From: Haloarcula rubripromontorii
Lineage (GTDB): Archaea > Halobacteriota > Halobacteria > Halobacteriales > Haloarculaceae
Assembly (NCBI RefSeq): GCF_001280425.1
Contig: NZ_LIUF01000003.1
Location: forward strand, 186,001-250,000
Direction of reading: 5' to 3'
DNA length: 64,000 nucleotides
Position 1 is the first letter of the stretch. Each line of letters starts with the position of its first letter. Positions 17,171 through 25,804 of this stretch are shown here, piece after piece. The position numbers were made by a program, and so were the translations under genes. The notes under the pieces are model-generated. The model ran no database searches and was not told where the DNA came from. It worked only from the letters and a program-made list of their open reading frames with translations.

Positions 17171-18640
17171 ATGCCAACGGTCGAAACCGACCGGACTACG
17201 GTCACCGATCTCGCAGCCGACGCGCCCGCAGAGGCGCGCGTCCCTGTCGAGGTTCGAGTGGACGTTGCTGACCCGTTTCTCGCCTATCGCCGGGCGCGCG
17301 ACGAAACTGGTGGCGTGTATCTGGCGACGACTGGGGGCCAGTCGGGATGGGGCTACTTCGGGACCGCTCCGGCGGACTTCCGCGAGGTCGACCCCAGAGC
17401 GGGTGGGGCCTTCGCTGCACTGACCGAGTTCCTCGATGGCGAGGAACTGGTCCGCGGTGACTGTGACGTGCCGTATCCCTGTGGAGCCGTTGGCTGGCTC
17501 TCCTACGATGTGGCGCGGGAACTGGAGTCACTGCCCGACAGCGCCGACGCCGACCGCGCGCTCCCGAACCTACAGGTAGCTCGCTACGACCGCTTCGCCG
17601 CCTGGGAGGAACCTCGCGGTGAGCCGGTGACGTTGCGCGTGACGGCCTGTCCGCGGGTCGGTGACTTCGAGACGCCAGCACTGGCCTACGAGTTCGGCAA
17701 ACAGCACGCGCTGGACCTGGCTCGGGCGGCCGCACAGGGCGACCCTGCTGTCGGGGAGCCGCCGGTCGAGACCGACGAAGCGACCTTCGAGAGCGACTGC
17801 ACGCGCGAGTCATTTGCTGACCGGGTCCGAACGGTCAAGCAGTACATCCGCGACGGCGACACGTTTCAGGCGAATGTCTCCCAGCGCCTCCGTGCCCCCG
17901 CTGCGGTCCATCCGGTCGAGGCCTTCGACGCGCTTCGGAGCGGGAACCCCGCCCCGTACTCGGCCCTGCTCGAGTTCCCCGGCGTCGACCTCGTCAGCGC
18001 CAGTCCGGAACTGCTCTTGCACCGCGATGGCGACCGAATCGAGACCGAACCGATTGCTGGCACCCGGCCACGGGGCGAGACGCGCGAGGCCGACGACCGC
18101 CTGGAGACGGACCTGCTGGACGACGAGAAGGAACGGGCCGAACACGCGATGCTCGTCGATCTGGAGCGCAACGACCTCGGAAAAGTAAGCAAATTCGGCA
18201 GCGTCGAGGTGTCGGACTACCGCCGCGTCGACCGCTACTCCGAAGTGATGCACCTCGTCTCGGTCGTCGAGGGGCGACTCCGCGACGGCGCGACTCTGCA
18301 GGACGCCATCGCGGCGGTGTTCCCCGGTGGCACTATCACCGGCGCGCCCAAGCCACGGACGATGGAGATAATCGACGAGGTCGAGGCCACGCGGCGGGGA
18401 CCCTACACGGGTTCTATCGGTCTATTCGGCTTCGACGGTCGGGCGACGCTGAACATCGTCATCCGGACTTTAGTCCGCTACGCCGAGGAGTACCACCTTC
18501 GTGTCGGTGCCGGCGTGGTTCACGATTCAGACCCGGACAGCGAGTATCAGGAGACGCTGGACAAGGGCCGCGCGCTCGTCAACGCCGTCGACGAGGCGCT
18601 CGGGAAGCGCGTCGACCTAGCGATGGAGGACGAGCAATGA
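17171..18640 (+). CDS. pabB: Aminodeoxychorismate/anthranilate synthase component I
   Basis: A 489-residue chorismate-binding enzyme. The C-terminal catalytic domain has [18 protein letters not shown], the [20 protein letters not shown] block and [19 protein letters not shown], all intact. It is the first gene of a three-gene coupled operon with a glutaminase and a class IV PLP lyase, which argues for p-aminobenzoate synthesis. However the PIAGT motif carries alanine where bacterial PabB has a nucleophilic lysine (PIKGT), a trait of anthranilate synthase TrpE, while GGTITGAPK is more PabB-like. The name is therefore favoured by context, not certain. Confidence 0.78.
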   Translation: MPTVETDRTTVTDLAADAPAEARVPVEVRVDVADPFLAYRRARDETGGVYLATTGGQSGWGYFGTAPADFREVDPRAGGAFAALTEFLDGEELVRGDCDVPYPCGAVGWLSYDVARELESLPDSADADRALPNLQVARYDRFAAWEEPRGEPVTLRVTACPRVGDFETPALAYEFGKQHALDLARAAAQGDPAVGEPPVETDEATFESDCTRESFADRVRTVKQYIRDGDTFQANVSQRLRAPAAVHPVEAFDALRSGNPAPYSALLEFPGVDLVSASPELLLHRDGDRIETEPIAGTRPRGETREADDRLETDLLDDEKERAEHAMLVDLERNDLGKVSKFGSVEVSDYRRVDRYSEVMHLVSVVEGRLRDGATLQDAIAAVFPGGTITGAPKPRTMEIIDEVEATRRGPYTGSIGLFGFDGRATLNIVIRTLVRYAEEYHLRVGAGVVHDSDPDSEYQETLDKGRALVNAVDEALGKRVDLAMEDEQ

Positions 18641-19347
18641 GCGGCCATCGTGGCGGCAGTGACTCGACGGCTGACTCGCTGGCGCCGACCGTGTTGGTCG
18701 TCGACAACTACGATTCCTTCGCGTACAACCTCGTCCAGTACGTCGGCGAAGTGGTCCTCCGCCTCGGCGGGAGTGAAGGTGACGTCATCGTCCGGCGCAA
18801 CGACGCCATCGACATCGAAGACATCCGAGAGATGGACCCCGACGGTATCGTCGTCTCGCCGGGGCCGGGGACGCCCGAAGAGGCGGGCGTCTCGATGCCG
18901 ATATTCGAGGAGCTGGAATACCCCACACTGGGGGTCTGTCTCGGACACCAGGCGCTGTGTGCGGCCAACGGCGCGCCCGTCGGCCACGCCGAAGCGGTCG
19001 TCCACGGCAAGTCTTCGTCGGTTACCCACGACAGCACAGGGGTGTTCGAAGACATCCCGGACCCGTTCGACGTCGGCCGGTACCACTCGCTTGCGGTCGA
19101 CCGCGAGGCCCTCCCTGATGCGCTGACTGAGACAGCGTACACCGTCAGCGACGACGCTGGGACCACTGTGGCCCCCGATTCAGTCGCCACTGCTACCGTC
19201 GACGGCACGGACGAGTCGCAGGTCGTCATGGGCGTCCGCCACAGTGACCGCCCGCACATCGGCGTCCAGTTCCATCCCGAAAGCATCCTGACCGACCACG
19301 GCAAGACCATGATCGAGAACTTCTGCCTGCTATGCAATACCACGTAA
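18637..19347 (+). CDS. pabA: Glutamine amidotransferase, component II
   Basis: Class I glutamine amidotransferase of 236 residues that supplies ammonia to the component I enzyme. The [10 protein letters not shown] start, [12 protein letters not shown], the nucleophile elbow [10 protein letters not shown] with its catalytic cysteine, and the FHPESILT histidine-glutamate pair are all present. An extra 25-residue acidic N-terminal segment precedes the domain. The start overlaps the pabB stop by 4 bases and the stop overlaps pabC by 16 bases, so expression is tightly coupled. Confidence 0.9.
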   Translation: MSGHRGGSDSTADSLAPTVLVVDNYDSFAYNLVQYVGEVVLRLGGSEGDVIVRRNDAIDIEDIREMDPDGIVVSPGPGTPEEAGVSMPIFEELEYPTLGVCLGHQALCAANGAPVGHAEAVVHGKSSSVTHDSTGVFEDIPDPFDVGRYHSLAVDREALPDALTETAYTVSDDAGTTVAPDSVATATVDGTDESQVVMGVRHSDRPHIGVQFHPESILTDHGKTMIENFCLLCNTT

Positions 19348-20204
19348 ACGGGGCGCTCGTCCCCGAAGACGAGGCAACGGTGTCAGTGCGCGACCGCGGG
19401 TTCATGTACGGCGACGCGGCGTTCGAAACGCTCCGGGCCTACGGCGGCGAGCCGTTCCAGTGGAACGCCCACCGCGAGCGCCTCCAGCGGACGGCTGAGA
19501 CGCTGGGCTTCGCCGACGCCGTGCCTGATGACCTCCGAGAGCGTGTGGACGAGACGCTCGCGGCCAACGACCTCGACGAGGCCTACGTCCGACTGTCTGT
19601 CACGCGGGGTGTCCAGCCCGGAAAGCTTACTCCGGGACAGGATGTCGACCCCACTGTCATCGTCATCTGCAAGGGACTGCAGCGTGGCGGACTCAACGGC
19701 AAGCGCGTCTGGGACGGACCGGCGTCGGTCCAGACGGTCCGGACCCGGCGGATTCCCGGCGCGGCCGTCCCGGCGGACGCGAAGACGCATAACTACCTCA
19801 ACGGGATTCTCGGCAGACTCGAACTCCGGAAAGCCGCCGCTGGCGGCGAACCCGCCGACGAGTGTCTCATCCGGGACACCGACGGCAATCTGGCCGAAGG
19901 GGCGACGAGCAACCTCTTTTTCGTCACGGACAACGGCCTCCGGACCCCGAGTACGGATCTCGACCTGTTGCCGGGGGTCACCCGCGACGTGGTGCTGGAC
20001 ATCGCCCGCGGCGAGGACTTCCCAGTCGAGACCGGCCACTACTCGCTCGATGCGCTGCGCGACGCCGACGAGGCGTTTCTCACGAACTCGACGTGGGAGA
20101 TCCGCCCCATTGCGACCGTCGACGGCATCTCCGTTGGGAGCGGGCCGATGACGAAACTCCTTCAGCGGCTGTTCGACGAGCGAATCGAGGAGCGACATTA
20201 CTGA
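19332..20204 (+). CDS. pabC: Class IV PLP enzyme, aminodeoxychorismate lyase / branched-chain aminotransferase family
   Basis: A 290-residue fold-type IV PLP enzyme. The probable PLP lysine is in DAKTHNYLNGILG, followed by the phosphate-binding EGATSNLFFV. The DRGFMYGDAAFETLR start is typical. The family includes aminodeoxychorismate lyase, branched-chain aminotransferase and D-amino-acid aminotransferase, which are hard to separate by eye. The 16-base overlap with pabA favours release of pyruvate from aminodeoxychorismate to give p-aminobenzoate. Confidence 0.82.
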   Translation: MQYHVNGALVPEDEATVSVRDRGFMYGDAAFETLRAYGGEPFQWNAHRERLQRTAETLGFADAVPDDLRERVDETLAANDLDEAYVRLSVTRGVQPGKLTPGQDVDPTVIVICKGLQRGGLNGKRVWDGPASVQTVRTRRIPGAAVPADAKTHNYLNGILGRLELRKAAAGGEPADECLIRDTDGNLAEGATSNLFFVTDNGLRTPSTDLDLLPGVTRDVVLDIARGEDFPVETGHYSLDALRDADEAFLTNSTWEIRPIATVDGISVGSGPMTKLLQRLFDERIEERHY

Positions 20205-20296
20205 GACCGATTCAGTTCTGGCGTTCATCCCTTCAATACGAGAATAGAGCCGGGACCGGCGGTTTGAAACGCCTTACTTCCTAACAGGCGTGTAGT

Positions 20297-20713
20297 ATGG
20301 ACGAGGACAGCCGTATCGTCGCGCTGGAGGAAGTGCCCGATGACGGAACGTTTCTGTTCACTGTTCGCGACGGGTTCGACACGAAGGAAGCGATTATCGT
20401 CGAATTGTCGGACGCGGTCGTCGCGTTCGAAAACTACTGTCCACACTGGACAGATGTCCGACTTGACAAAGGCAGCGGGGCGACGGTTCGGAATGGGCAA
20501 CTCGTATGTGAGAAACACGGGGCGACGTTCGAATCCGATTCGGGGCTGTGCAACTACGGCCCCTGCGAAGGGGCTGTTCTGGAAGAGGTCTCGGTCACCA
20601 CCGAGAACGGCGTCGTCTACCTGACCGACGAACGCTACGAGTTCGAAAACCAGGGGCCGTCAGGCGACCACGACCTCTCCTCGCGCGGCCGGATTGGCTT
20701 CTCAGGGAACTGA
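20297..20713 (+). CDS. Rieske [2Fe-2S] ferredoxin-like protein
   Basis: A 138-residue soluble Rieske-fold protein. The cluster ligands are visible as NYCPHW (C-x-H) and LVCEKHGATF (C-x2-H), about 30 residues apart. There is no signal sequence or membrane anchor, so it is cytoplasmic and differs from the respiratory Rieske at 34817-35683. Such proteins serve as electron carriers for oxygenases or act in sensing. No oxygenase is adjacent. A CTTACTT element about 22-26 bases upstream supports the start. Confidence 0.87.
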   Translation: MDEDSRIVALEEVPDDGTFLFTVRDGFDTKEAIIVELSDAVVAFENYCPHWTDVRLDKGSGATVRNGQLVCEKHGATFESDSGLCNYGPCEGAVLEEVSVTTENGVVYLTDERYEFENQGPSGDHDLSSRGRIGFSGN

Positions 20714-20750
20714 ACGGACAGAATCAGTGCGGTCGGGCATCATACCTGTA

Positions 20751-21041
20751 TCAACTGATCCGGTATGCCGGCTCCGAGACGGCCTCGCATTTACACTCCG
20801 GACACCGACTCGGTCGGTTTGTCAGGTCGTCGAAGTCCGTGAAGCCGCACTCCTCGCACTCCGGCGGCGCGACGAGGAGCTGTTCGTCGGTCGATTCCAG
20901 CGACTTTGCGATATGCTCTACGTGCGTGAGCGCGTCGCTGGTCTGTATTTCGAACTCGTTTGCGATTGTCCCTGCAGCCATCGCTTCGTCGCGTAGTTGG
21001 TCAGCGATGCGCTGGCGCGTCGTCCGACTTGCCTCGCGCAT
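20751..21041 (-). CDS. HTH/zinc-ribbon transcriptional regulator-like protein
   Basis: A 96-residue protein with an N-terminal helical, winged-helix-like region (MREASRTTRQRIADQLRDEA, residues 1-20) and a C-terminal zinc ribbon with two CxxC pairs, CEECGF and RCPECKC. This layout is seen in a family of archaeal predicted regulators. I start at the second ATG because the minus-strand TATA element TATAAC at 21063-21069 lies 25 bases from it but only about 10 from the first ATG (21056), so the upstream codons would lie outside a leaderless transcript. The target is unknown. Confidence 0.78.
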   Translation of the reverse strand: MREASRTTRQRIADQLRDEAMAAGTIANEFEIQTSDALTHVEHIAKSLESTDEQLLVAPPECEECGFTDFDDLTNRPSRCPECKCEAVSEPAYRIS

Positions 21042-21062
21042 GGGAACAGTTCGCATCCGCCT

Positions 21063-21069
21063 GTTATAG
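21063..21069 (-). promoter_or_regulatory. TATA box deciding the start of the zinc-ribbon regulator
   Basis: CTATAAC on the minus strand is centred 25 bases before the ATG at 21041 and too close to serve the ATG at 21056. Confidence 0.55.
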
Positions 21070-21167
21070 GCTTTGTTCTGTTCTCGGAGCGCCGCAGTAG
21101 CGCTCTCTCAGTGTTCCTGTCTCGGCCACGATACTTTATCACCGACGGCGGTGAATAGCGACACCCA

Positions 21168-22037
21168 ATGTTCGATAGAATCCTCGTTCCGACCGACGGC
21201 AGCCCCGGGTCCGAGCGCGCCTTCGAGGTCGCTGCGACGCTTGCCAGCACTCACGATGCAGCGGTCCACGTCCTCTCGGTCGTCGACGAGCACGGCCCCA
21301 CAGACGACGACTGGGACTACGACGGTGGCACCCCGGCAGAGGCCTTCATCGAATCGCAGGCCGATCACGTCGACACCGAGGGCCTGTCCGTCACTCCTGC
21401 CGTCCGCGAGGGAGTCGTCCACGACGCGGTTCTCGACTACACCGACGAGAACGATATCGACCTCATCGTCATGGGAACCCACGGTCGGACCGGCGTCCGA
21501 CGGTTCCTTCTGGGCAGTGTCACCGAAAAGGTCGTCCGCCTCGCCGATGTGCCGGTCCTCTCGGTCAAGGCCGACGCTGAGCCGGGGACCGTCTCGTTTG
21601 ACGACATTCTTCTCCCGACCGACGGCAGTAGCGGCGCAGAGGCAGCTATTGAACCGGCTGGCGCGCTCGCAAGCGCAACCGATGCCACTGTCAATCTTGT
21701 TTCGGTCGTGGACACGCGGTCGCTCGGTATCGATGTCGGATCGACTGTCATCGTCGACGAACTAGAGTCGGTTGCGACGGATGCTGTCGGGGACGCGTCC
21801 GACCGACTCTCCGGGCTGGGAGTCGAGACTGTCGAGACAGCTATCACTCACGGCGTCCCGTATCGGGCCATCCTCGACGCTATCGAGGATACTGATGCCG
21901 ACCTCGTCGTCATCGGGACTCACGGCCGCACCGGTGTCGACCGCTACCTCCTTGGTAGCGTCGCGGAAAAGCTGGTCCGAACGTCGCCGGTACCGGTGAT
22001 GACTGTTCGAGCACCAGACGCCGGTGGCGAGAGCTAA
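21168..22037 (+). CDS. Universal stress protein with two UspA domains
   Basis: A 289-residue tandem Usp protein. Both halves start with a DxILxPTDGS-type strand (RILVPTDGSPGSERAF and DDILLPTDGSSGAEAA) and end with the ATP-binding signature GTHGRTGVxRxLLGSVxEKxVR, so both domains look able to bind ATP. Such proteins are common, poorly defined stress-associated factors in haloarchaea. A CTTTATCA element about 32 bases upstream is a likely TATA box. Confidence 0.92.
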   Translation: MFDRILVPTDGSPGSERAFEVAATLASTHDAAVHVLSVVDEHGPTDDDWDYDGGTPAEAFIESQADHVDTEGLSVTPAVREGVVHDAVLDYTDENDIDLIVMGTHGRTGVRRFLLGSVTEKVVRLADVPVLSVKADAEPGTVSFDDILLPTDGSSGAEAAIEPAGALASATDATVNLVSVVDTRSLGIDVGSTVIVDELESVATDAVGDASDRLSGLGVETVETAITHGVPYRAILDAIEDTDADLVVIGTHGRTGVDRYLLGSVAEKLVRTSPVPVMTVRAPDAGGES

Positions 22038-22103
22038 CACCGTTACCACCGGTCAATCGGTGAGTTAGCAGGCGGGACGACGCTCGAACGGCGCTGGGCC
22101 GAG

Positions 22104-22739
22104 CTATCCGAAGTTCTCGACCTTTGCGTCGTCAGTGCTGACGCCGGCGGCTTCGAGCGCTTCCGTGGCGGCATCGAGGAAGTCCGCGAAGCCGTAAATG
22201 AACACTTGCCCACCGTCCTCAACGGCGTCGGCGACCGGCTCGGTCAGGGACGCCTCGCCATCGATGACCGAGACGAGCGCCCCGGCCTCGGCGAGCGCGT
22301 CCAGTCGATCCTCGTGGACCGGCGCGTCGTCCTGATACACGACTGCGGCCTCGTTGCCGTCGTCCAATGCACGCTCGGCAATACCGACCGCTGGACCGAC
22401 GCCAGGGCCGCCGGCCAGCACGACGACGCGGCTCTCACCCTCGTAGTAATCCGACCCGAACGGCCCAGCGATACGGACGCCGTCGCCCGCTTCGAGCGCG
22501 CCGAGCTGCGGTGCCAGTTCGCCGTCGGGGTCGATACCGACGGTAATCTCGAAAGCCTTGTCCACCGTCGGCGAGGAGATCGTGTAGAACCGGGAGATAT
22601 CCTCTCCGTCGACGGTCAATGTCAGTTTGACGAACTGACCCGGCTGTGCGTCGAAGGCATCCGGTGTCTCAAAGTCGATCGCCACGGTGCCCGGTCCGAC
22701 ATCTCGGACGGCAACCACGTCGAGGACTCGTTCATCCAT
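22104..22739 (-). CDS. FAD-binding ferredoxin/flavodoxin reductase-like oxidoreductase
   Basis: A 211-residue protein of the ferredoxin-NADP reductase fold. The FAD-binding RFYTISSP (residues about 50-57) and the GPFGSDYYEGE/LAGGPGVGPAVGIAE nucleotide region are present, but there is no iron-sulfur domain. The protein is shorter than most FNRs and may be a stand-alone reductase for a ferredoxin or another partner. It diverges from the 2-oxoacid:ferredoxin oxidoreductase genes, which makes ferredoxin a tempting substrate, but this is inference. Confidence 0.82.
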   Translation of the reverse strand: MDERVLDVVAVRDVGPGTVAIDFETPDAFDAQPGQFVKLTLTVDGEDISRFYTISSPTVDKAFEITVGIDPDGELAPQLGALEAGDGVRIAGPFGSDYYEGESRVVVLAGGPGVGPAVGIAERALDDGNEAAVVYQDDAPVHEDRLDALAEAGALVSVIDGEASLTEPVADAVEDGGQVFIYGFADFLDAATEALEAAGVSTDDAKVENFG

Positions 22740-22944
22740 ACCCCAGAGTTACCGTGACTGTCCAAGGGGGTTACGGTCGCGGAGTTTCAGTCTAGCCGGC
22801 TCGTATTGCCGGTTTTTTCCTACATACGGGTGATTGTGCCGGTTTTCGCTCGAAACTATGCCAAAATTCACTCAAAAGCGAGTAGTACGCGCGCGGGCGC
22901 TTACGGAAGGCTTTTCCTACCACGCTGGCTACCCGAGGGATATA

Positions 22945-24705
22945 ATGCCAGAGGACCTGAACTGGGCCATCGGCGGCGAAGCCGGCGATGGAATCGACTC
23001 CACCGGGAAGATTTTCGCGCAGGCACTCTCCCGGGCTGGTCGACACGTCTTCACCTCAAAGGACTTCGCCTCCCGCATCCGCGGCGGGTACACTGCCTAC
23101 AAGGTACGGACGTCAGTCGACCGGGTTGAGAGTGTCGTCGACCGCCTCGACATCCTGATTGCACTCACCGAGCGCACCATCCACGAAAATGAGGACGAAC
23201 TCCACGAGGGTTCAGTCATCATCTACGACGGTGAGCGCTCGACGATGCAGGACGTGGAAGTCCCCGGCGACGCGACGGCACTCGAAGTACCGCTGAAACG
23301 ACTCGCTGAGGACGCGGGCGGGGCTATTATGCTCAACGTCGTCGCGCTGGGCGCGGCATGTGAGGTCACTGGTTTCCCCATCGAGAACCTCGACGAAAGC
23401 CTCGAAAAGCGGTTCGGCGACAAGGGCGAGGCCATCGTCGAGAACAACAAGGAAGCCGCCCGGAAGGGACAGCACTACGTCCAGGAGGAGTACGGCGAGT
23501 TCGACTACGACATGGAGACCACCGACGAGGACTACGTCCTGCTGAACGGCGACGAAGCCATCGGCATGGGCGCTATCGCCGCCGGCTGTCGCTTCTACGC
23601 CGGCTACCCCATCACGCCAGCGACGGACGTAATGGAGTACATGACCGGCCGCGTCGACCAGTTCGGCGGGAAGGTCGTTCAGGCGGAAGACGAACTCTCC
23701 GCGATCAACATGGCGCTGGGTGCGGCCCGTGCCGGTGCCCGAGCCATGACCGCCACGTCCGGGCCGGGTATCGACCTGATGACCGAGACGTTCGGGCTGG
23801 TCGCCACCAGCGAGACCCCGCTGGTCATCTGTGACGTGATGCGCTCCGGTCCCTCGACCGGGATGCCGACCAAGCAGGAGCAGGGCGACCTCAACATGAC
23901 GCTGTACGGCGGGCACGGCGAGATTCCGCGGTTCGTCGTCGCGCCGACCACGGTTTCGGAGTGCTTCTGGAAGACCGTCGAGGCGTTCAACCTCGCCGAA
24001 AAGTACCAGACGCCCGTGTTCCTCGTTTCGGACCTCGCGATGGCCGTGACCGAACAGACGTTCTCCCCCGAGACCTTCGACATGGACGAGGTCGAAATCG
24101 ACCGTGGCAAGGTCGTCGACGAGAACGACATCGACGCCTGGCTCGACGAGAAGGGGCGCTTCCAGGCCCACTTCGCGGCCGCCGACGGCATCTCGCCGCG
24201 GGCCTTCCCCGGGACGACCGACGGCGCACACATGACGACCGGCCTCGAACACGATGAACTCGGTCGGCGGACCGAAGATACGGACGTGCGTATCGAGCAG
24301 GTCGACAAGCGCCAGCGGAAAGTCGAGACCGCCCGCGAACAGGAGGACTTCGACTACCGCGAGTTCGGCGACCCCGACGCGGACACGCTGGTCATCTCCT
24401 GGGGTTCCAACGAGGGTGCCCTGCGTGAGGGACTGACGCTGCTGGAGGAGGACGGCTACGACGTGCGGTTCCTCTCGGTCCCGTACATCTTCCCGCGACC
24501 GGACCTCTCCGAGGAGATCGAGGCGGCCGAGGATGTCATCGTCGTCGAGTGTAACGCCACCGGCCAGTTCGCGGATGTCATCGAACACGACGTCCTCGAA
24601 CGGGTCCAGCGCATCAACAAGTACAACGGCGTTCGGTTCAAGGCAGACGAACTGGCGACAGAGATCAAGCAGACGCTTGACACACCCGCGGAGGCAACAC
24701 AATGA
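22945..24705 (+). CDS. korA: 2-oxoacid:ferredoxin oxidoreductase, fused gamma-alpha subunit
   Basis: A 586-residue subunit in which the gamma domain (IGGEAGDGIDSTGKIF, residues about 8-190) is fused ahead of the alpha, pyrimidine-binding domain (GAIAAGCRFYAGYPITPATD, from about 210). It oxidatively decarboxylates a 2-oxoacid and reduces ferredoxin. The start giving MPEDLNWAIGGEAG is preferred over an in-frame upstream extension of 37 basic residues. The start of korB overlaps its stop by 4 bases. Haloarchaea have separate pyruvate and 2-oxoglutarate enzymes; I favour the latter from the gamma-alpha fusion, with moderate certainty. Confidence 0.88.
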   Translation: MPEDLNWAIGGEAGDGIDSTGKIFAQALSRAGRHVFTSKDFASRIRGGYTAYKVRTSVDRVESVVDRLDILIALTERTIHENEDELHEGSVIIYDGERSTMQDVEVPGDATALEVPLKRLAEDAGGAIMLNVVALGAACEVTGFPIENLDESLEKRFGDKGEAIVENNKEAARKGQHYVQEEYGEFDYDMETTDEDYVLLNGDEAIGMGAIAAGCRFYAGYPITPATDVMEYMTGRVDQFGGKVVQAEDELSAINMALGAARAGARAMTATSGPGIDLMTETFGLVATSETPLVICDVMRSGPSTGMPTKQEQGDLNMTLYGGHGEIPRFVVAPTTVSECFWKTVEAFNLAEKYQTPVFLVSDLAMAVTEQTFSPETFDMDEVEIDRGKVVDENDIDAWLDEKGRFQAHFAAADGISPRAFPGTTDGAHMTTGLEHDELGRRTEDTDVRIEQVDKRQRKVETAREQEDFDYREFGDPDADTLVISWGSNEGALREGLTLLEEDGYDVRFLSVPYIFPRPDLSEEIEAAEDVIVVECNATGQFADVIEHDVLERVQRINKYNGVRFKADELATEIKQTLDTPAEATQ

Positions 24706-25565
24706 GTTCCGACGTTCGCTTCACAGACTTCAAATCCGACAAGCAACCGACCTGGTGTCCCGGCTGCGGTGACTTCGGGACGATGAACGGCATGATGAAG
24801 GCGCTCGCGGAGACGGGCAACGATCCCGATAACACCTTCATCGTCGCTGGTATCGGCTGTTCCGGTAAAATCGGAACCTACATGCACAGCTACGCGCTCC
24901 ACGGTGTCCACGGCCGCGCACTGCCCGTGGGCATCGGCGTGAAGATGGCCAACCCGGACCTCGAAGTGATGGTCTCTGGCGGCGACGGCGACGGCTACTC
25001 CATCGGTGCCGGCCACTTCATCCACGCCGTCCGCCGGAACGTCGACATGAGCTACGTCGTGATGGACAACCGCATTTACGGGCTGACGAAGGGCCAGGCC
25101 TCGCCAACCTCGCGCGAGGACTTCGAAACCTCCACCTCGCCTGACGGGCCGAACCAGCCGCCGGTCAACCCGAAAGCACTGGCGCTGGCCTCCGGCGCGA
25201 CGTTCATCGCGCAGTCGTTCTCATCGAACGCACAGCGCCACGCCGAAATCGTCCAGCAGGCCGTCGAACACGACGGATTCGGCTTCGTCAACGTCTACTC
25301 GCCGTGTGTCACGTTCAACGACGTGGACACGTACGACTACTTCCGCGACGCCATCGTCGACCTCGACGAGACCGACCACGACCCGTCGGACCGCGACCAA
25401 GCCAAGGACAAGATTCTCGAAAGCGAAAAGGAGTACATGGGCGTCCTGTATCAGGACGAAGACTCCGTTCCCTTCGAGGAACGCGAGGGCGTTGAGGGCT
25501 CGATGGCCGAGATTCCCGACGGCGCGCCCGAAGGCGCGATGGACCTCGTCCGCGAGTTCTACTAG
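24702..25565 (+). CDS. korB: 2-oxoacid:ferredoxin oxidoreductase, beta subunit
   Basis: A 287-residue thiamine-diphosphate-binding subunit. The CPGCGDFG cluster-associated motif lies at residues 19-26, GIGCSGKIGTYM at about 50-61 and the ThDP/Mg motif GGDGDGYSIGAGH at about 91-103. No separate ferredoxin-like delta subunit follows, consistent with the two-subunit haloarchaeal enzymes that use a plant-type [2Fe-2S] ferredoxin. It is followed by a remarkable series of hairpins that may end the transcript. Confidence 0.9.
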   Translation: MSSDVRFTDFKSDKQPTWCPGCGDFGTMNGMMKALAETGNDPDNTFIVAGIGCSGKIGTYMHSYALHGVHGRALPVGIGVKMANPDLEVMVSGGDGDGYSIGAGHFIHAVRRNVDMSYVVMDNRIYGLTKGQASPTSREDFETSTSPDGPNQPPVNPKALALASGATFIAQSFSSNAQRHAEIVQQAVEHDGFGFVNVYSPCVTFNDVDTYDYFRDAIVDLDETDHDPSDRDQAKDKILESEKEYMGVLYQDEDSVPFEEREGVEGSMAEIPDGAPEGAMDLVREFY

Positions 25566-25582
25566 TACCTTTTTCCGCCTCG

Positions 25583-25682
25583 GGTGCGCTTCGCGCACCT
25601 CTCGGCGCAAAAATCTACGCTAAAAAGGCCGGAATCGAGGCTCTGCCTCGATTCCGGTGAAACGGCGGCCTGCGGCCGCCGT
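25583..25682. repeat. Array of three trinucleotide-loop hairpins with a conserved-looking spacer
   Basis: Three palindromes lie within 100 bases: GGTGCGC-TTC-GCGCACC (25583-25599, 7 bp), a 13-bp perfect stem with loop TCT (25629-25657), and a 9-bp stem ACGGCGGCC with loop TGC (25662-25682). Between the first two lies an AT-rich spacer containing GGCGCAAAAATCTACGCT. All three loops are three bases long. I recall similar GC-palindrome/AT-spacer units dispersed between genes in haloarchaeal genomes, so this is probably a REP-like intergenic element; it may also act as a terminator or mRNA 3' protector for korAB. Confidence 0.7.
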
Positions 25683-25804
25683 ATGCGTACCGCGGTGGCT
25701 TCTTCACTCGCTGACCACTTGGCGACAGCACATTGGCTTTGGGACTGACGCTTACACAATAGAATCGGGTTCGGACCCATATGCCGGTATCCCTAAAGAA
25801 TGAT

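Noticed and set aside
23212-24702. 496-codon minus-strand ORF
   Set aside because: It lies antisense within the korA coding region; high G+C keeps the opposite frame open, and the composition is not protein-like for this organism.
25583-25682. CRISPR-like array
   Set aside because: The three palindromes differ from each other and spacers are not repeat-separated; no cas genes are present.
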